Origin: Haliscomenobacter sp041740695
Lineage (GTDB): Bacteria; Bacteroidota; Bacteroidia; Chitinophagales; Saprospiraceae
Length of the DNA: 64,000 nucleotides
Reading direction: 5' to 3'
Assembly: GCF_041740695.1 (NCBI RefSeq)
Contig: NZ_JBGSLK010000134.1
Coordinates: 62,001-126,000 of the forward strand
Shown: piece by piece, positions 52,829 through 61,860 of the stretch
Layout: each line of letters starts with the position of its first letter
Position numbering within the stretch: position 1 is the first letter of the stretch
Notes under the pieces: generated by a model
Told to the model about the DNA's origin: nothing
The model's database searches: none
What the model saw: the letters and a program-made list of their open reading frames with translations, nothing else
Program-made: the position numbers and the translations under genes

Positions 52829-52861
52829 CCCTGGGTGATGGAATTTTCCACACACCCAGGG
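52829..52861 (-). other. Hairpin between susE-like and GH53 genes
   Basis: CCCTGGGTG (52829-52837) pairs with CACCCAGGG (52853-52861). On the minus-strand transcript the stem is followed by a U-rich run. It may be an attenuator that lowers expression of the enzyme genes relative to susCDE, or an mRNA end-protecting hairpin. Confidence 0.5.
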
Positions 52862-52922
52862 ATTGACGTAAGCACAATAATAGAACATTTAAACAAGCTC
52901 TAAAAAGACCTTAAAACACTAG

Positions 52923-54089
52923 TTACAATTTAGTCAATTTATACGTCTTGTTGATGAACTCCACGCTGATGCGGTAAGTCCCGCCTTCATCAGGAGCAGG
53001 AATATCTACTCCGCTATCCGCCACCAATTTTCCACCCAATTTCACACTTGGAGCGTCCGCATTGGCAATGGCAAATTTGTGGTCCCAGCTGCCATTTTGG
53101 GGCAAAAACAGATACTTTTTGCCAGCATTGAGTGGCACACTGAGTTCAAAAGTGCCATTGGAAACCTGGGTGAATTCCTGAGTAGGTACTGGCACCGGAT
53201 TGTTCCACCCACCACCAGTTGCATCACCCACGATGTACAAGCTAGCAGGAGGCAATTCGGAATTGGCCACGGGCGTAACGGTATATTTCCCTTTGACAAA
53301 ATCAACCGTGATTTTGTAAAACCCGCTGGTTAAGGGTGCTGGGATGTCCTGACCGGAATCCACAATGAAATCGCCACCTTCGCGCATCCCCGCTGCACCA
53401 GCATTGGCCACCGCGTATTTATGCCCCCAGTCGCCATTGGTGGGCAGGAAGAGGTATTTGTTGCCCCCCGTCAATTGGAAAATGCCGCCAAAAGTGAACT
53501 TATCCAATCTGGTAAACTTTTGGGTGGGCACTGGTACGGGATTGTTCCAACCGCCTTGCGTTGCATCACCGACGATGAACAGGTTGTCAGGCACCGGATA
53601 CAGCGCAATTGGCTCAGTAGAGTAGGGGCTCACCGTCAAGTTGAGGGTGTTTGAAACCAACTCGGTGCTAGGCAAATACAAGGCTGCTTTTAAACGAATG
53701 GCCAGACTGTAATTCCGGGCGCTGTCGGCAATCCCCAGGTTGGCCAGTATGCGGTTGAAATCCTTGCCATTCACCAGACTGTTCACCGCATTCGTTACGG
53801 TTAAACGTTGTGGTTTGGCGAAGTTTTTCCCCAAAGAGTCAATCTCCAAAGTGTAAGTCACGTTGTGGCTGGATTTTTCCCCATCGATTTGGTAATTGGG
53901 GTCCGACCAGTTGAAGGTGATGACGTTTTTGGAGGAATCGGCAGGCACCAGATTGACACGATTGACCGAACTGGACAGCGTAGGTGCCACCCCATCTGTG
54001 AATACGGAATCGATGTCCTCTTTGCTGCAAGAGCTCAGGGCCAGACCTGCCAGAAAAAATATATTGATGAAACGAAAGTTCTTTTTCAT
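52923..54089 (-). CDS. SusE/SusF-like surface glycan-binding lipoprotein
   Basis: A 388-residue lipoprotein (FFLAGLALSSC lipobox near residue 20). Residues about 35-165 are a SusE-type N-terminal Ig-like domain. Two tandem carbohydrate-binding-like repeats follow: FIVGDATQGGWNNPVPVPTQ (from about 175) and YIVGDATGGGWNNPVPVPTQ (from about 285), each ending in KYLFLP and a DSGVDIPAP/DSGQDIPAP turn. The conserved Trp in GGWNNP and further aromatic residues are candidate sugar-stacking positions. In Sus-like systems such proteins capture polysaccharide at the cell surface. It is the third gene of the minus-strand operon. Confidence 0.88.
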   Translation of the reverse strand: MKKNFRFINIFFLAGLALSSCSKEDIDSVFTDGVAPTLSSSVNRVNLVPADSSKNVITFNWSDPNYQIDGEKSSHNVTYTLEIDSLGKNFAKPQRLTVTNAVNSLVNGKDFNRILANLGIADSARNYSLAIRLKAALYLPSTELVSNTLNLTVSPYSTEPIALYPVPDNLFIVGDATQGGWNNPVPVPTQKFTRLDKFTFGGIFQLTGGNKYLFLPTNGDWGHKYAVANAGAAGMREGGDFIVDSGQDIPAPLTSGFYKITVDFVKGKYTVTPVANSELPPASLYIVGDATGGGWNNPVPVPTQEFTQVSNGTFELSVPLNAGKKYLFLPQNGSWDHKFAIANADAPSVKLGGKLVADSGVDIPAPDEGGTYRISVEFINKTYKLTKL

Positions 54090-54132
54090 AACTGTTTTTT
54101 TGATGTTTAGGGAGGTTGAGAAAGGTTGAGGG

Positions 54133-54197
54133 AGGTTTAGGCTACCGCAGCGACTTAGACATTATCGACGTCAAAATCGCTGCGGTAGCCTAAACCT
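54133..54197. repeat. Inverted repeat between susD and susE genes
   Basis: A 21-base arm, AGGTTTAGGCTACCGCAGCGA (54133-54153; its last base is A), pairs exactly with 54177-54197. Outside it, imperfect copies of GGTTTAGGGAGGT-like sequence extend the pairing over about 54105-54225. There is no gene in this 139-base gap. Confidence 0.7.
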
Positions 54198-54228
54198 TCC
54201 TAAACCTCCCTAAACCTTCTCAATCCTT

Positions 54229-55794
54229 TTAATTATACCCCGGATTCTGCTGCAAATTCGGATTCGTATTGATCTCCGGTGCAGGAATGGGGAAAATGGT
54301 GCGGAAACTTTCCACGGCCCGACCATCTTTCACGTTGCCTTTCCAGGGCCAGAGGTAGTCAGCCGTGGTGAATTGGTTGAAACGAATGAGATCGGTGCGG
54401 CGTTTGCCCTCCCAATGGAACTCCCGGGCGCGTTCATCAATGATGCTTGGCAAAGTGAGCGTAGCCAGGTCATTGTTGTTGTTGCCAAAAGCCCGGCGAC
54501 GCAGCGCATTCACATAACCCAAGGCCTCATTCGTGCTCCCCCCGGTACCACCGCGCACAACGGCTTCGGCATAGATCAGATGGGCTTCGGCGAGGCGGAA
54601 AATGGGAAAATCATTGTCCACCCAGGTCAGGTTAGAGCCATTGGCACCCGTAGTGGTTTTGTTCGACCATTTTTTGATGGAAAAACCATCGCGGAAATTG
54701 CCGATGTCTTCAATGTCCTTTTTCTGGCCAGCTTCCTGGAAATTGGCGCGTTGGTCACCAGCGCTGAATTTGTCGACCAGCGCACTCGTAGTACGTAAGC
54801 CACCCCAGGGATTGTCTACCCCAAAATCAGCGGCCTGCATGTCACCGCCAATCGGCGCATGTACCAAGTAAGTGGTGCCGCCCCAGGTGCGGGTTTTGAC
54901 CCCATCAAAAGTGGCCGCAAAAATCATCTCGGTAGATTTATGGTTGTCAGCCAGAAACAGGTGGCGGTAATTGCCCTGCAAGGCATAACCTCCTTCGGCG
55001 ATTACTTTTTTGCTGTAGGTGATGGCTTCGGTGTATTTGGCTTGGCCCGTATACACTTGTGCATTCAGGTACAAGTTGGCCAGAAGCATCCATACGGCGG
55101 CTTTATCGGCGCGACCGTATTCGTTCTGCTTGGGCGCGGGCAACTCCGCTTCGATGGCTTTGCATTCACTCTCGATGTAGCTGAACAGGTCAGCGCGGGA
55201 AATTTGTTCGGGCAAAAACGCGCCAATCGCGTCTTCTTCGGTAACGAAGGATACATTCCCAAACAAATCCAGGGCATGCCAGTAGCTCAGGGCGCGCAAG
55301 AAACGAGCCTCCACTTTGTAAGCGCGCACTTTATCCGCATCGCTTCCACTGATCCCACGGCTGCTCAACACGCCATCTTCCGACTCGCGGATGAAGGAGT
55401 TGGCCAGGGCAATTTGGTAAAACAAACGGCTGTACATGGCCCGCAGGAAGTTGTCGGCAGGAGTCCAGTCCATTTCGTGAAAATCCTTGATGGTTTGGTC
55501 GTTCCATCCAATCACGGCTTCATCGGTACACAATTCCTGGAGGTTCCAGTAATTGCGGAGGTAGGAGGAAAAACCTTCGTCGATGCCACCCAGGTCGCCA
55601 CTGCCATCGGGGCCGTTGTTGCCAGTGAGGGAGAGCCCGCCGTAAATTTTGGCCAGCGAGCTGCGGTAACCCGCTTCGTTGGCAAACAGTTTATCGGCAG
55701 TAAGGCCATTCTCCGGCGTACGATCGAGGTCTTTGGTACAGTCCACCAAAAAGACTGCACAAATTATGAGGAGGCTGAATTTTAAATTGTTCAT
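54229..55794 (-). CDS. susD: SusD/RagB-family surface glycan-binding lipoprotein
   Basis: A 521-residue SusD/RagB family lipoprotein (LLIICAVFLVDC, lipobox Cys near residue 19). Typical elements are NLKFSLL, LTADKLFANEAGYRSSLAKI, WHALDLFGNVSFVTEED, a TPR-like helical core (AAVWMLLANLYLNAQVY) and the C-terminal WEGKRRTDLIRFNQF and ending NPNLQQNPGYN. It caps the SusC channel and binds oligosaccharide on the outer surface. It follows susC by only 18 bases, as is usual. The specific glycan is inferred from the neighbouring GH53 and GH2 enzymes. Confidence 0.95.
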   Translation of the reverse strand: MNNLKFSLLIICAVFLVDCTKDLDRTPENGLTADKLFANEAGYRSSLAKIYGGLSLTGNNGPDGSGDLGGIDEGFSSYLRNYWNLQELCTDEAVIGWNDQTIKDFHEMDWTPADNFLRAMYSRLFYQIALANSFIRESEDGVLSSRGISGSDADKVRAYKVEARFLRALSYWHALDLFGNVSFVTEEDAIGAFLPEQISRADLFSYIESECKAIEAELPAPKQNEYGRADKAAVWMLLANLYLNAQVYTGQAKYTEAITYSKKVIAEGGYALQGNYRHLFLADNHKSTEMIFAATFDGVKTRTWGGTTYLVHAPIGGDMQAADFGVDNPWGGLRTTSALVDKFSAGDQRANFQEAGQKKDIEDIGNFRDGFSIKKWSNKTTTGANGSNLTWVDNDFPIFRLAEAHLIYAEAVVRGGTGGSTNEALGYVNALRRRAFGNNNNDLATLTLPSIIDERAREFHWEGKRRTDLIRFNQFTTADYLWPWKGNVKDGRAVESFRTIFPIPAPEINTNPNLQQNPGYN

Positions 55795-55812
55795 GCTTCT
55801 TTTTTTGCGAGG

Positions 55813-58758
55813 TTAAAACTCAAGGTTAACGCCGATTGCGAATACCCGTGGACGTGGATAAATGGCATTGTCGATGCCGCCAGCAATTTCGGGATCCAGG
55901 CCACTGTACTTTGTCACCACAAATACATTTTGTACACTGGCATTGAGGCGGGCGGTCATTCCCGACTTGCCCATTGCACCCAGGTCGTAGCCAAAGTAAA
56001 GGTTGTCCATGCGCAGGAAGGAGGCATCTTCCAGATAATAGTCCGCCCAGGTTTGGCGATTGTCGAAGCGGGTGTTCAGGATGTCGCGGTGCGCATTGCT
56101 CAGGTAACCCTGGTTGGGGAAAATGCTCTGGTAAATACCCGCGCCAGCTTTTACGGCATTGTACATGTAGTTGCCCACGTTGGAGCGCATCACACAACCA
56201 AAGCTGAGCTTTTCGTAGGAACCACTCAAGGTAAAACCAAAATAGGCGTTGGGTTCCGGGTTTTTGTACCAACGTTTGTCTGTTTCGCCCAAGGTACCAC
56301 TGCCATCCAGGTCTTTGTAGAGTCCTTCGATGGGGTTGCCCTGCTCGTCATAGACCGTTTTGTACAAGAAAAAAGTACTGGGGCGGTAACCCACGCTGTG
56401 TTTTTGTACAAAGTTGAAACCCGTTGCACCGACATCTGCACCCAGGAAATTGGGGTCGCTGATGAGTTGCAGTTTGGTAATTTCATTTTGCAGGATAAAG
56501 GTGGCGTTGACACCCAGATCGAGGCTGAATTTGGCGTTGCTGACTACCTTGGTATTGAGGGCCAATTCCAAACCCTGATTGCGAATCGAGCCAACATTGG
56601 TCAGCAAGTTATTGGTAAAGTTGGTACCCGCTGCTACAGGAACTATTGCCAACAAATCGCGGGTATTTTTGATGAAAAAGTCGGCACTGAAGCTGAGTTT
56701 GCTGTCAAAAAGCCCCAAGTCTAAACCGATGTTTTGGGTTTCGGTTTTTTCCCACTGCAAGTTGGCGTCATAACCTTGTGGCCGAACGACAGTCACAAAC
56801 TCATTGCCAAACTGGTATTGCGCAGCAGCATCGCCATAGAAATAGTTGGCCTGATAGCCGTAGTCGGCGATTCCATCCTGTTGGCCGATGGTACCCCAAC
56901 CCAGGCGGAGTTTCAGGTCGGAGACTACTTTGCTGCCTCTCAAAAATGCTTCATTGCTGATGCGCCAAGCCAGGGCTGCGGAGGGGAAATTGCCCCAACG
57001 CGCATCTGGGTTGAAACGGGAAGAGCCGTCCCGGCGTAGCGTAAAGGTAAAGAGGTAACGATCCAAGGCGCTGTAGTTCAAACGGCCATAGAAAGAGACC
57101 AGGGTATTTTGGGTGGCAAAATCAATCCCGGCGGGTTCAAACTCGGTGCCATCGGCGCGTAGGTCAGGAAAGCTGGGGGATTCGGTTTTCCAGTCTTGCC
57201 AGGAATACCCGGCGATGAAGTCCAGGCGGCTTTTAATCGCCTCGAATTCCTTGGCATAGTTGAGGTAAAACTCGAGCAGTTTGTTGCTGCGGGTTTGTTT
57301 GTATTGGTTGTTGGTACCACCGCGATTGGCTTGTGAAGCGGCTTCAGCGGGTACAAAAACGGTCCCAGAGCCCCAGCTTTGATCCATCCCGAGGTTCAAA
57401 TTGGCACGCAGTTCGGGCAAAAAGTGCATTTTGTAATCCAACTGCACATTGCCGATCAAACGGTCGGAGTTGCCCTTGTCTTCCCGCATGTACAGCAAAC
57501 CGAGGGGGTTGCGGGCAGCATTGAAGTTGGGTTGAGCACCGTTAAGCCACTCAAAGTAGCCGCCAAAAGGTTGCTCGCCGGAATAGATGGGCTGAGTGGG
57601 GTCAAAATAAACCGCTGCACCCACAGCGCCTTGATTGGCGAAGAAGCTGTTGGTTTGTGCGTATTTGGAATTGACTTTGACCGAAAGGTGGTTGTCCAAA
57701 AAGCTGGGCGAGAGGTTCAAGGCCACCGAAGTCCGTTGCAGGTTGTCGCGCAGCAAAATCCCGTTTTGGTTCAAATAACCCACCGACAGGCGATAAGGCA
57801 GGCGTTTGATGCCACCGCTGAAAGAGATGTTGTTGTCGGTGGTGAACGCGCCCCGGTAAATTTCTTCCTGCCAGTTGGTGTTGCCCGTGCCGACCAAGAG
57901 GCGATCAGCGGAAGAAGCGATAGTGCCCGTGTAACCGTTGACGACTGAACGGAACTCATCCCCAGTCAATACATCGACCGCACCCGTTTTGAAACCTACG
58001 GAGTTGAGGGTTGAGAAATTGACTTTGAACTGACCTGCTCCTCCACTTTTGGTGGTGATCAGGATGACCCCATTGGCGGCCCGTGAACCGTAAATGGCGG
58101 CAGCGGAGGCGTCTTTCAGGATGTTGAAACTTTCGATGTCGTTGGCGTTGAGCAGGGCAAGTGGGTTGGCTACGCCGGAAATGCCGCCGTTATCGACAGG
58201 CACTCCGTCGATGACGATTAGTGGCGAATTGCTGGCATTCAAGGAGCTACCCCCCCGAATGCGGATGCGGCTACCCGAACCTGGTGCACCACTGCCCGGG
58301 GTGATTTGTACCCCGGCTACTTTACCGGCAATCAATTGTTCGGGGGTGGAAATTTGCCCTTTTTGAAAGTTGTTGGCCGTAACGGTGGCTACCGAGCCGG
58401 TCAGGTCTTTTTTCTTAGCGGTACCATATCCGACTACCACCAATTCTTCGAGGTAATTTTTGGATTCTTCCAAAATGATGTTCAAAACGGTTGCCGTTCC
58501 GACTGTTTCGAAATGTGCTTTGAAGCCGGTGAAGGAGATTTCGAGTACATCACCTACTTCGGCGACGAGACTGAATGCTCCATTTTCATCGGTTACTGTT
58601 CCGGTTTGTTTGGCTTTGCTGAACACCGTTGCGCCGGGCAAGGGTTCTTTGGCGGTGTCGACTACCCGCCCGCTGAGGGTGACTTGCTGGCCCCAGGCTA
58701 CCACGCTGAAGAGCATGGCGAGCAAGAGCAAGCCAATGTGATGCGATCTGATTTTCAT
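55813..58758 (-). CDS. susC: SusC-family TonB-dependent outer-membrane transporter
   Basis: A 981-residue TonB-dependent transporter. After a signal peptide (LLLLAMLFSVVAWGQ) comes a carboxypeptidase-regulatory-like domain (VTLSGRVVDTAKEPLPGATV, to about residue 100), a plug with the SusC/RagA marks VVGYGTAKKKDLTGSVATV and GSGSRIRIRGGSSLNASNSP, and a beta-barrel ending in FAIGVNLEF with a C-terminal Phe. It imports galacto-oligosaccharides in the model suggested by the operon. It is the first gene of the sus operon, directly behind the candidate operator and -7 box. No N-terminal DUF4480 signalling domain was seen, so regulation is likely through HTCS and not an ECF sigma factor. Confidence 0.96.
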   Translation of the reverse strand: MKIRSHHIGLLLLAMLFSVVAWGQQVTLSGRVVDTAKEPLPGATVFSKAKQTGTVTDENGAFSLVAEVGDVLEISFTGFKAHFETVGTATVLNIILEESKNYLEELVVVGYGTAKKKDLTGSVATVTANNFQKGQISTPEQLIAGKVAGVQITPGSGAPGSGSRIRIRGGSSLNASNSPLIVIDGVPVDNGGISGVANPLALLNANDIESFNILKDASAAAIYGSRAANGVILITTKSGGAGQFKVNFSTLNSVGFKTGAVDVLTGDEFRSVVNGYTGTIASSADRLLVGTGNTNWQEEIYRGAFTTDNNISFSGGIKRLPYRLSVGYLNQNGILLRDNLQRTSVALNLSPSFLDNHLSVKVNSKYAQTNSFFANQGAVGAAVYFDPTQPIYSGEQPFGGYFEWLNGAQPNFNAARNPLGLLYMREDKGNSDRLIGNVQLDYKMHFLPELRANLNLGMDQSWGSGTVFVPAEAASQANRGGTNNQYKQTRSNKLLEFYLNYAKEFEAIKSRLDFIAGYSWQDWKTESPSFPDLRADGTEFEPAGIDFATQNTLVSFYGRLNYSALDRYLFTFTLRRDGSSRFNPDARWGNFPSAALAWRISNEAFLRGSKVVSDLKLRLGWGTIGQQDGIADYGYQANYFYGDAAAQYQFGNEFVTVVRPQGYDANLQWEKTETQNIGLDLGLFDSKLSFSADFFIKNTRDLLAIVPVAAGTNFTNNLLTNVGSIRNQGLELALNTKVVSNAKFSLDLGVNATFILQNEITKLQLISDPNFLGADVGATGFNFVQKHSVGYRPSTFFLYKTVYDEQGNPIEGLYKDLDGSGTLGETDKRWYKNPEPNAYFGFTLSGSYEKLSFGCVMRSNVGNYMYNAVKAGAGIYQSIFPNQGYLSNAHRDILNTRFDNRQTWADYYLEDASFLRMDNLYFGYDLGAMGKSGMTARLNASVQNVFVVTKYSGLDPEIAGGIDNAIYPRPRVFAIGVNLEF

Positions 58759-58795
58759 GATGTAACTAGTTAAGTGTGTTCACGCTGAACTAGTA

Positions 58796-58803
58796 CAAAT
58801 TTA
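58796..58803 (-). promoter_or_regulatory. -7 box of the sus operon
   Basis: On the minus strand TAAATTTG (58803-58796) matches TAnnTTTG and lies about 38 bases before the susC ATG. No TTTG is present at -33, which fits an activator-dependent promoter. The direct repeat at 58823-58860 occupies the upstream position. Confidence 0.55.
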
Positions 58804-58822
58804 GCTGGAGTGGGGGAAGGGG

Positions 58823-58860
58823 TTTTGTGCAGATCGTCATAGTTTTGGTGCAAATCGTCA
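58823..58860 (-). promoter_or_regulatory. 21-bp-spaced direct repeat, candidate HTCS operator
   Basis: On the minus strand TGACGATTTGCA (58860-58849) and TGACGATCTGCA (58839-58828) are near-identical (one mismatch), each followed by a run of A (CAAAAC or CCAAAAC), and start 21 bases apart, i.e. two helical turns. They lie 25 bases upstream of the -7 box, overlapping the -33 region. AraC-family domains of HTCS proteins often bind such direct repeats as dimers, so this is the likely activator site. Confidence 0.6.
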
Positions 58861-58869
58861 GAATAGCAG

Positions 58870-60378
58870 CTACACCACCCTCATCACCCGCTTCTTAATC
58901 GTCTCAAACAACACATACGGATTAAATGGCTTCGCGATAAAATCATCCATGCCACAGGCTTTGATGTCGTTTTGGGTTTCGTACGAAGAGGAGGCCGTGA
59001 GGGCGATGATGGGGATATGGGGATCAAATTCCCGGATTTTGGTCGTGGCGGTGATGCCGTCCATCACGGGCATTTGGAGGTCCATCAAAATGACGTCGTA
59101 GTTTTTTTGCAGGCACATCTCGATGGCGATTTGCCCATTTTCGGCCAGGTCTACTTCCGCTTTCCAGTTTTTGAGCATGGTTTTGGCCATCACGCTGTTG
59201 ATGTACACGTCTTCAACGAGGAGTATTTTGACTCCGGCGAGGTGCTGGCTGCTTCTGTCTTCGTTGGGTGATAAGGTGATTTCTTCTTCAGGACATTTCC
59301 CAAAATCCATATAAAAGGTAAAGGTGGAACCCTTGTCGGGTTCACTTTCTACGGAAATGTCTTTGCCTTGCAACTCCAGCAATTTTTTGACAATAGACAA
59401 GCCTAGTCCTGAGCCGCCGTATTGCCGGTCGATTTCGGAGTTTGCCTGGGTAAAGCGTTCAAAAATGAGGGTTTTAGATTCGGGCGCAATGCCTACTCCG
59501 GTATCTTTGACCACAAACTGGATTTGTTGGTGGTTTTCACCCTCCGCGAATTTGTGGATCTCGATGCGGATGTGCCCGCGGTGGGTGAATTTTATGGCGT
59601 TGGAAATCAGGTTGTTGAGGATCTGGCTCAAACGCACTTCGTCACCCAGGACATAAGTAGGCAATTCCTCGTCCAACATCACGGTGATGCGGTTTTCCCG
59701 TTCGTTGGCGCGGAAAGTATTGGCCAGTTTGATTTCGTGGATGAGGGTGCGGATGTTGATTTTGGAGTAGAGGAACTCAATTTTACCCTCTTCAATTTCG
59801 GAAAAATCGAGGATGTCGTTGACCAGGTTCAAGAGGTTTTGTGAAGAAATATTGATGGCTTTGATGTAATCCTCCTGAGTAGGTAAAGAGGGCTCGGTCG
59901 ACATCAAATGGATGAACCCGATAATGGCATTCAACGGCGTCCGAATCTCGTGACTCATCACCGAGAGGAAATTACTTTTGGCTTTGGAGGAAGACTCCGC
60001 GATTTCTTTGGCTTGCAGCAGTTCTTCTTCCAGGATTTTGGTCTTGACAATTTGGCGCTCCAAAAACTGAATCACGTCCAGCAGGTCTTCTCCTTCGCGG
60101 TGTTCGGTACTGGAATTGGCGTCCAGAGCCAACGTAACGGCTTTGATTTTAGAGATGGATTGTTGCTTGAGGTCGTTTTCCCGCCGCAGGTCATTCAACA
60201 GCTCTTGGTATTCTTTTTCGCTTACTTCAAAGGCGTGTTCGGTCAACCTTTTGTCGCGCTCCATGGAGTAATAGTGGTGCGAAATGGATTGCCACAAAGC
60301 CAGTGCCCCAGGATCATGCTGGGCAAATTCAGAGAGGTGTTTTTTGATTTGGGCAATTAGCGTAGGGTGTATATCCAT
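58870..60378 (-). CDS. Soluble hybrid sensor histidine kinase/response regulator
   Basis: A 502-residue cytosolic protein with no transmembrane helix. Residues about 1-120 are helical, coiled-coil-like. HisKA has SHEIRTPLNAIIGFIHLM (His near 148). The HATPase has N-box ILNNLISNAIKFTHRG, VVKDTGVGIAP and GGSGLGLSIVKKLLELQGKD. The C-terminal response-regulator domain (about 375-495) has ILLVEDVYIN, phospho-Asp in VILMDLQMPVMDG and the Lys of IAKPF. It is 18 bases after the FIST gene, so the FIST protein, which lacks an output, is probably its input partner. It has no DNA-binding domain, so the phosphate likely goes to another regulator. It ends 111 bases before susC but is a separate signalling unit. 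Confidence 0.93.
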   Translation of the reverse strand: MDIHPTLIAQIKKHLSEFAQHDPGALALWQSISHHYYSMERDKRLTEHAFEVSEKEYQELLNDLRRENDLKQQSISKIKAVTLALDANSSTEHREGEDLLDVIQFLERQIVKTKILEEELLQAKEIAESSSKAKSNFLSVMSHEIRTPLNAIIGFIHLMSTEPSLPTQEDYIKAINISSQNLLNLVNDILDFSEIEEGKIEFLYSKINIRTLIHEIKLANTFRANERENRITVMLDEELPTYVLGDEVRLSQILNNLISNAIKFTHRGHIRIEIHKFAEGENHQQIQFVVKDTGVGIAPESKTLIFERFTQANSEIDRQYGGSGLGLSIVKKLLELQGKDISVESEPDKGSTFTFYMDFGKCPEEEITLSPNEDRSSQHLAGVKILLVEDVYINSVMAKTMLKNWKAEVDLAENGQIAIEMCLQKNYDVILMDLQMPVMDGITATTKIREFDPHIPIIALTASSSYETQNDIKACGMDDFIAKPFNPYVLFETIKKRVMRVV

Positions 60379-60396
60379 GGTTCTAATACAAGACGT

Positions 60397-61554
60397 TTAG
60401 CATTTTTCACAAAATCCGGTGATGGTCATGGTCTGGTTGTGCAATTCACAACGACCACTGGGGTTGTAAGGCGACAACTCGCCGTAAGAGTAGAAACCTG
60501 CAATGGCAGTCTTCTCTCCCAATATATGTTTGGCTGCCCATACTTCTTCCTCGGTGCGGGCTTGCAGTACCAATTTGCGCCCGACACAACTGATCAGAAT
60601 GGCCAATTCGAGGTTGCGGTGATCGGCATATTGCATGATTTGCCGCGCTGACTCAGCGGAGGCTCCGGTCAGTTTATCAAAATTGGCTTTCATCAACCGT
60701 ACGGTGGCACCTTCGGGCATGTTTCCGGCAAAGGTCATACTTTTTTGCGTTTCGTCGATGGTCAGGATGGTGCGGACCAGTTTCTGTTCACTTTCCGCAG
60801 TTTTGATGGAAATGGGAAAAAGGAGTGCAGAGCCAGGCAGTTCGGCGGAGAATGGCCCCAGGTATTCCTTGTACAAGTCCAGGGCGTTTTTGCCGTCCAG
60901 TTCGTGCAGTACGTTTTTGTCCGATTTGGTGATGATGCGGTCGCGACCAAATTCGTCCCAGCCGCCCAGGGAGCTGTGGTAAACCTGTAAAGCATCACCA
61001 TAAAACCCAATGGCAACCACCTTGCCCATCCCCACGTGATCATTCAAACCGACCAGGGTATTCACAAATTGGTCCCCATCACCAGCCAATCCGCCGCTGA
61101 TGGACACTCCTTGTCGATTTTCTGCATTCAAGCCGGCAATCAGGTCACTGCCGTTGACCAAAGTACCATCAGACACCAAAAAGATGCTGTTGAGATCGGG
61201 CTGGTTTAAACGTTGGAACAGGCATTGCCCCATGGCATGACTGCTGGGATAATCCCGGATATTGCTGATTACACAGCGGGTGGGAGTGTTGGCAAAGGTA
61301 ATGGCAATGGTGCAGAGGGTATCGTCGAGCACCTGATTGTCGAAAATTTCACCAGCGGTGGAAGCAAATACCAAATCAGCACGGGGATAACGGGTACGGA
61401 TTTGGGTGCGTAGGTCTATATTGGCAATGTGGGTTTTGGCCCCAAAAATCAACACCAATTGGCTATGCCCATCCATCCCTACACTGCCCTCGGCGGGCAG
61501 GTCGGTCCATTGCTGTTGAGCATAAATGGATTGCTGGATGACCATAGGGTACAA
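60397..61554 (-). CDS. FIST-domain sensory protein
   Basis: A 385-residue soluble protein with FIST N and FIST C domains, a proposed small-ligand sensing module found in signal transduction proteins. The N-terminal part has RYPRADLVFASTAGEIFDNQ and TIAITFANTP; the centre has GLAGDGDQFVNTLVG; the C-terminal domain has LELAILISCVGRKLVLQART and a final CELHNQTMTITGFCEKC. It lacks transmembrane helices. The start could also be the second Met-like position at 61542; the promoter found at 61601-61633 fits the first ATG. It forms a two-gene unit with the hybrid kinase downstream (18-base gap). The ligand is unknown; amino-acid-like ligands have been proposed for the family. Confidence 0.9.
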   Translation of the reverse strand: MYPMVIQQSIYAQQQWTDLPAEGSVGMDGHSQLVLIFGAKTHIANIDLRTQIRTRYPRADLVFASTAGEIFDNQVLDDTLCTIAITFANTPTRCVISNIRDYPSSHAMGQCLFQRLNQPDLNSIFLVSDGTLVNGSDLIAGLNAENRQGVSISGGLAGDGDQFVNTLVGLNDHVGMGKVVAIGFYGDALQVYHSSLGGWDEFGRDRIITKSDKNVLHELDGKNALDLYKEYLGPFSAELPGSALLFPISIKTAESEQKLVRTILTIDETQKSMTFAGNMPEGATVRLMKANFDKLTGASAESARQIMQYADHRNLELAILISCVGRKLVLQARTEEEVWAAKHILGEKTAIAGFYSYGELSPYNPSGRCELHNQTMTITGFCEKC

Positions 61555-61860
61555 AAATTGCTAAAATTTGAACGAAGTGTTCTGTAGAATAGGAGAGAAG
61601 CAAATATAGGGAGATTTTTTTGAGATGATACAATTGATTTGGTTTGATCTGAGAGAAATTTAGCCGCCATTAAGCTACAAAAAATAGGACAACAAGCTAA
61701 AATGCAAATAATAAATTTTAAAAAAGCGACGGATAGCCAACAAAATTTCCCCCTTTTTTGTACTTCCCCATCAATTTACCTATTTTGCCCGACTATTTAA
61801 CCCATCGGAAACCGCAAGCCTATGTATTTCTACATTGGGCTATAACCAATTCTTTACCGC
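61555..61860. other. Divergent intergenic region, no gene
   Basis: The 306 bases between the FIST gene (minus) and the trehalase gene (plus) contain the minus-strand promoter at 61601-61633. The right half is AT-rich; near 61784 CTATTTTG is a near-miss -7 box that could serve trehalase. No open frame or repeat was convincing. Confidence 0.5.
61601..61633 (-). promoter_or_regulatory. Promoter of the FIST-kinase operon
   Basis: On the minus strand TATATTTG (61608-61601) matches the -7 consensus TAnnTTTG, and TTG at 61633-61631 lies 22 bases upstream. The predicted transcript starts about 40 bases before ATG 61554. Confidence 0.6.

Noticed and set aside
54859..55785. 308-codon plus-strand frame opposite susD
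   Set aside because: Antisense shadow of a canonical SusD gene of GC-balanced codon use.
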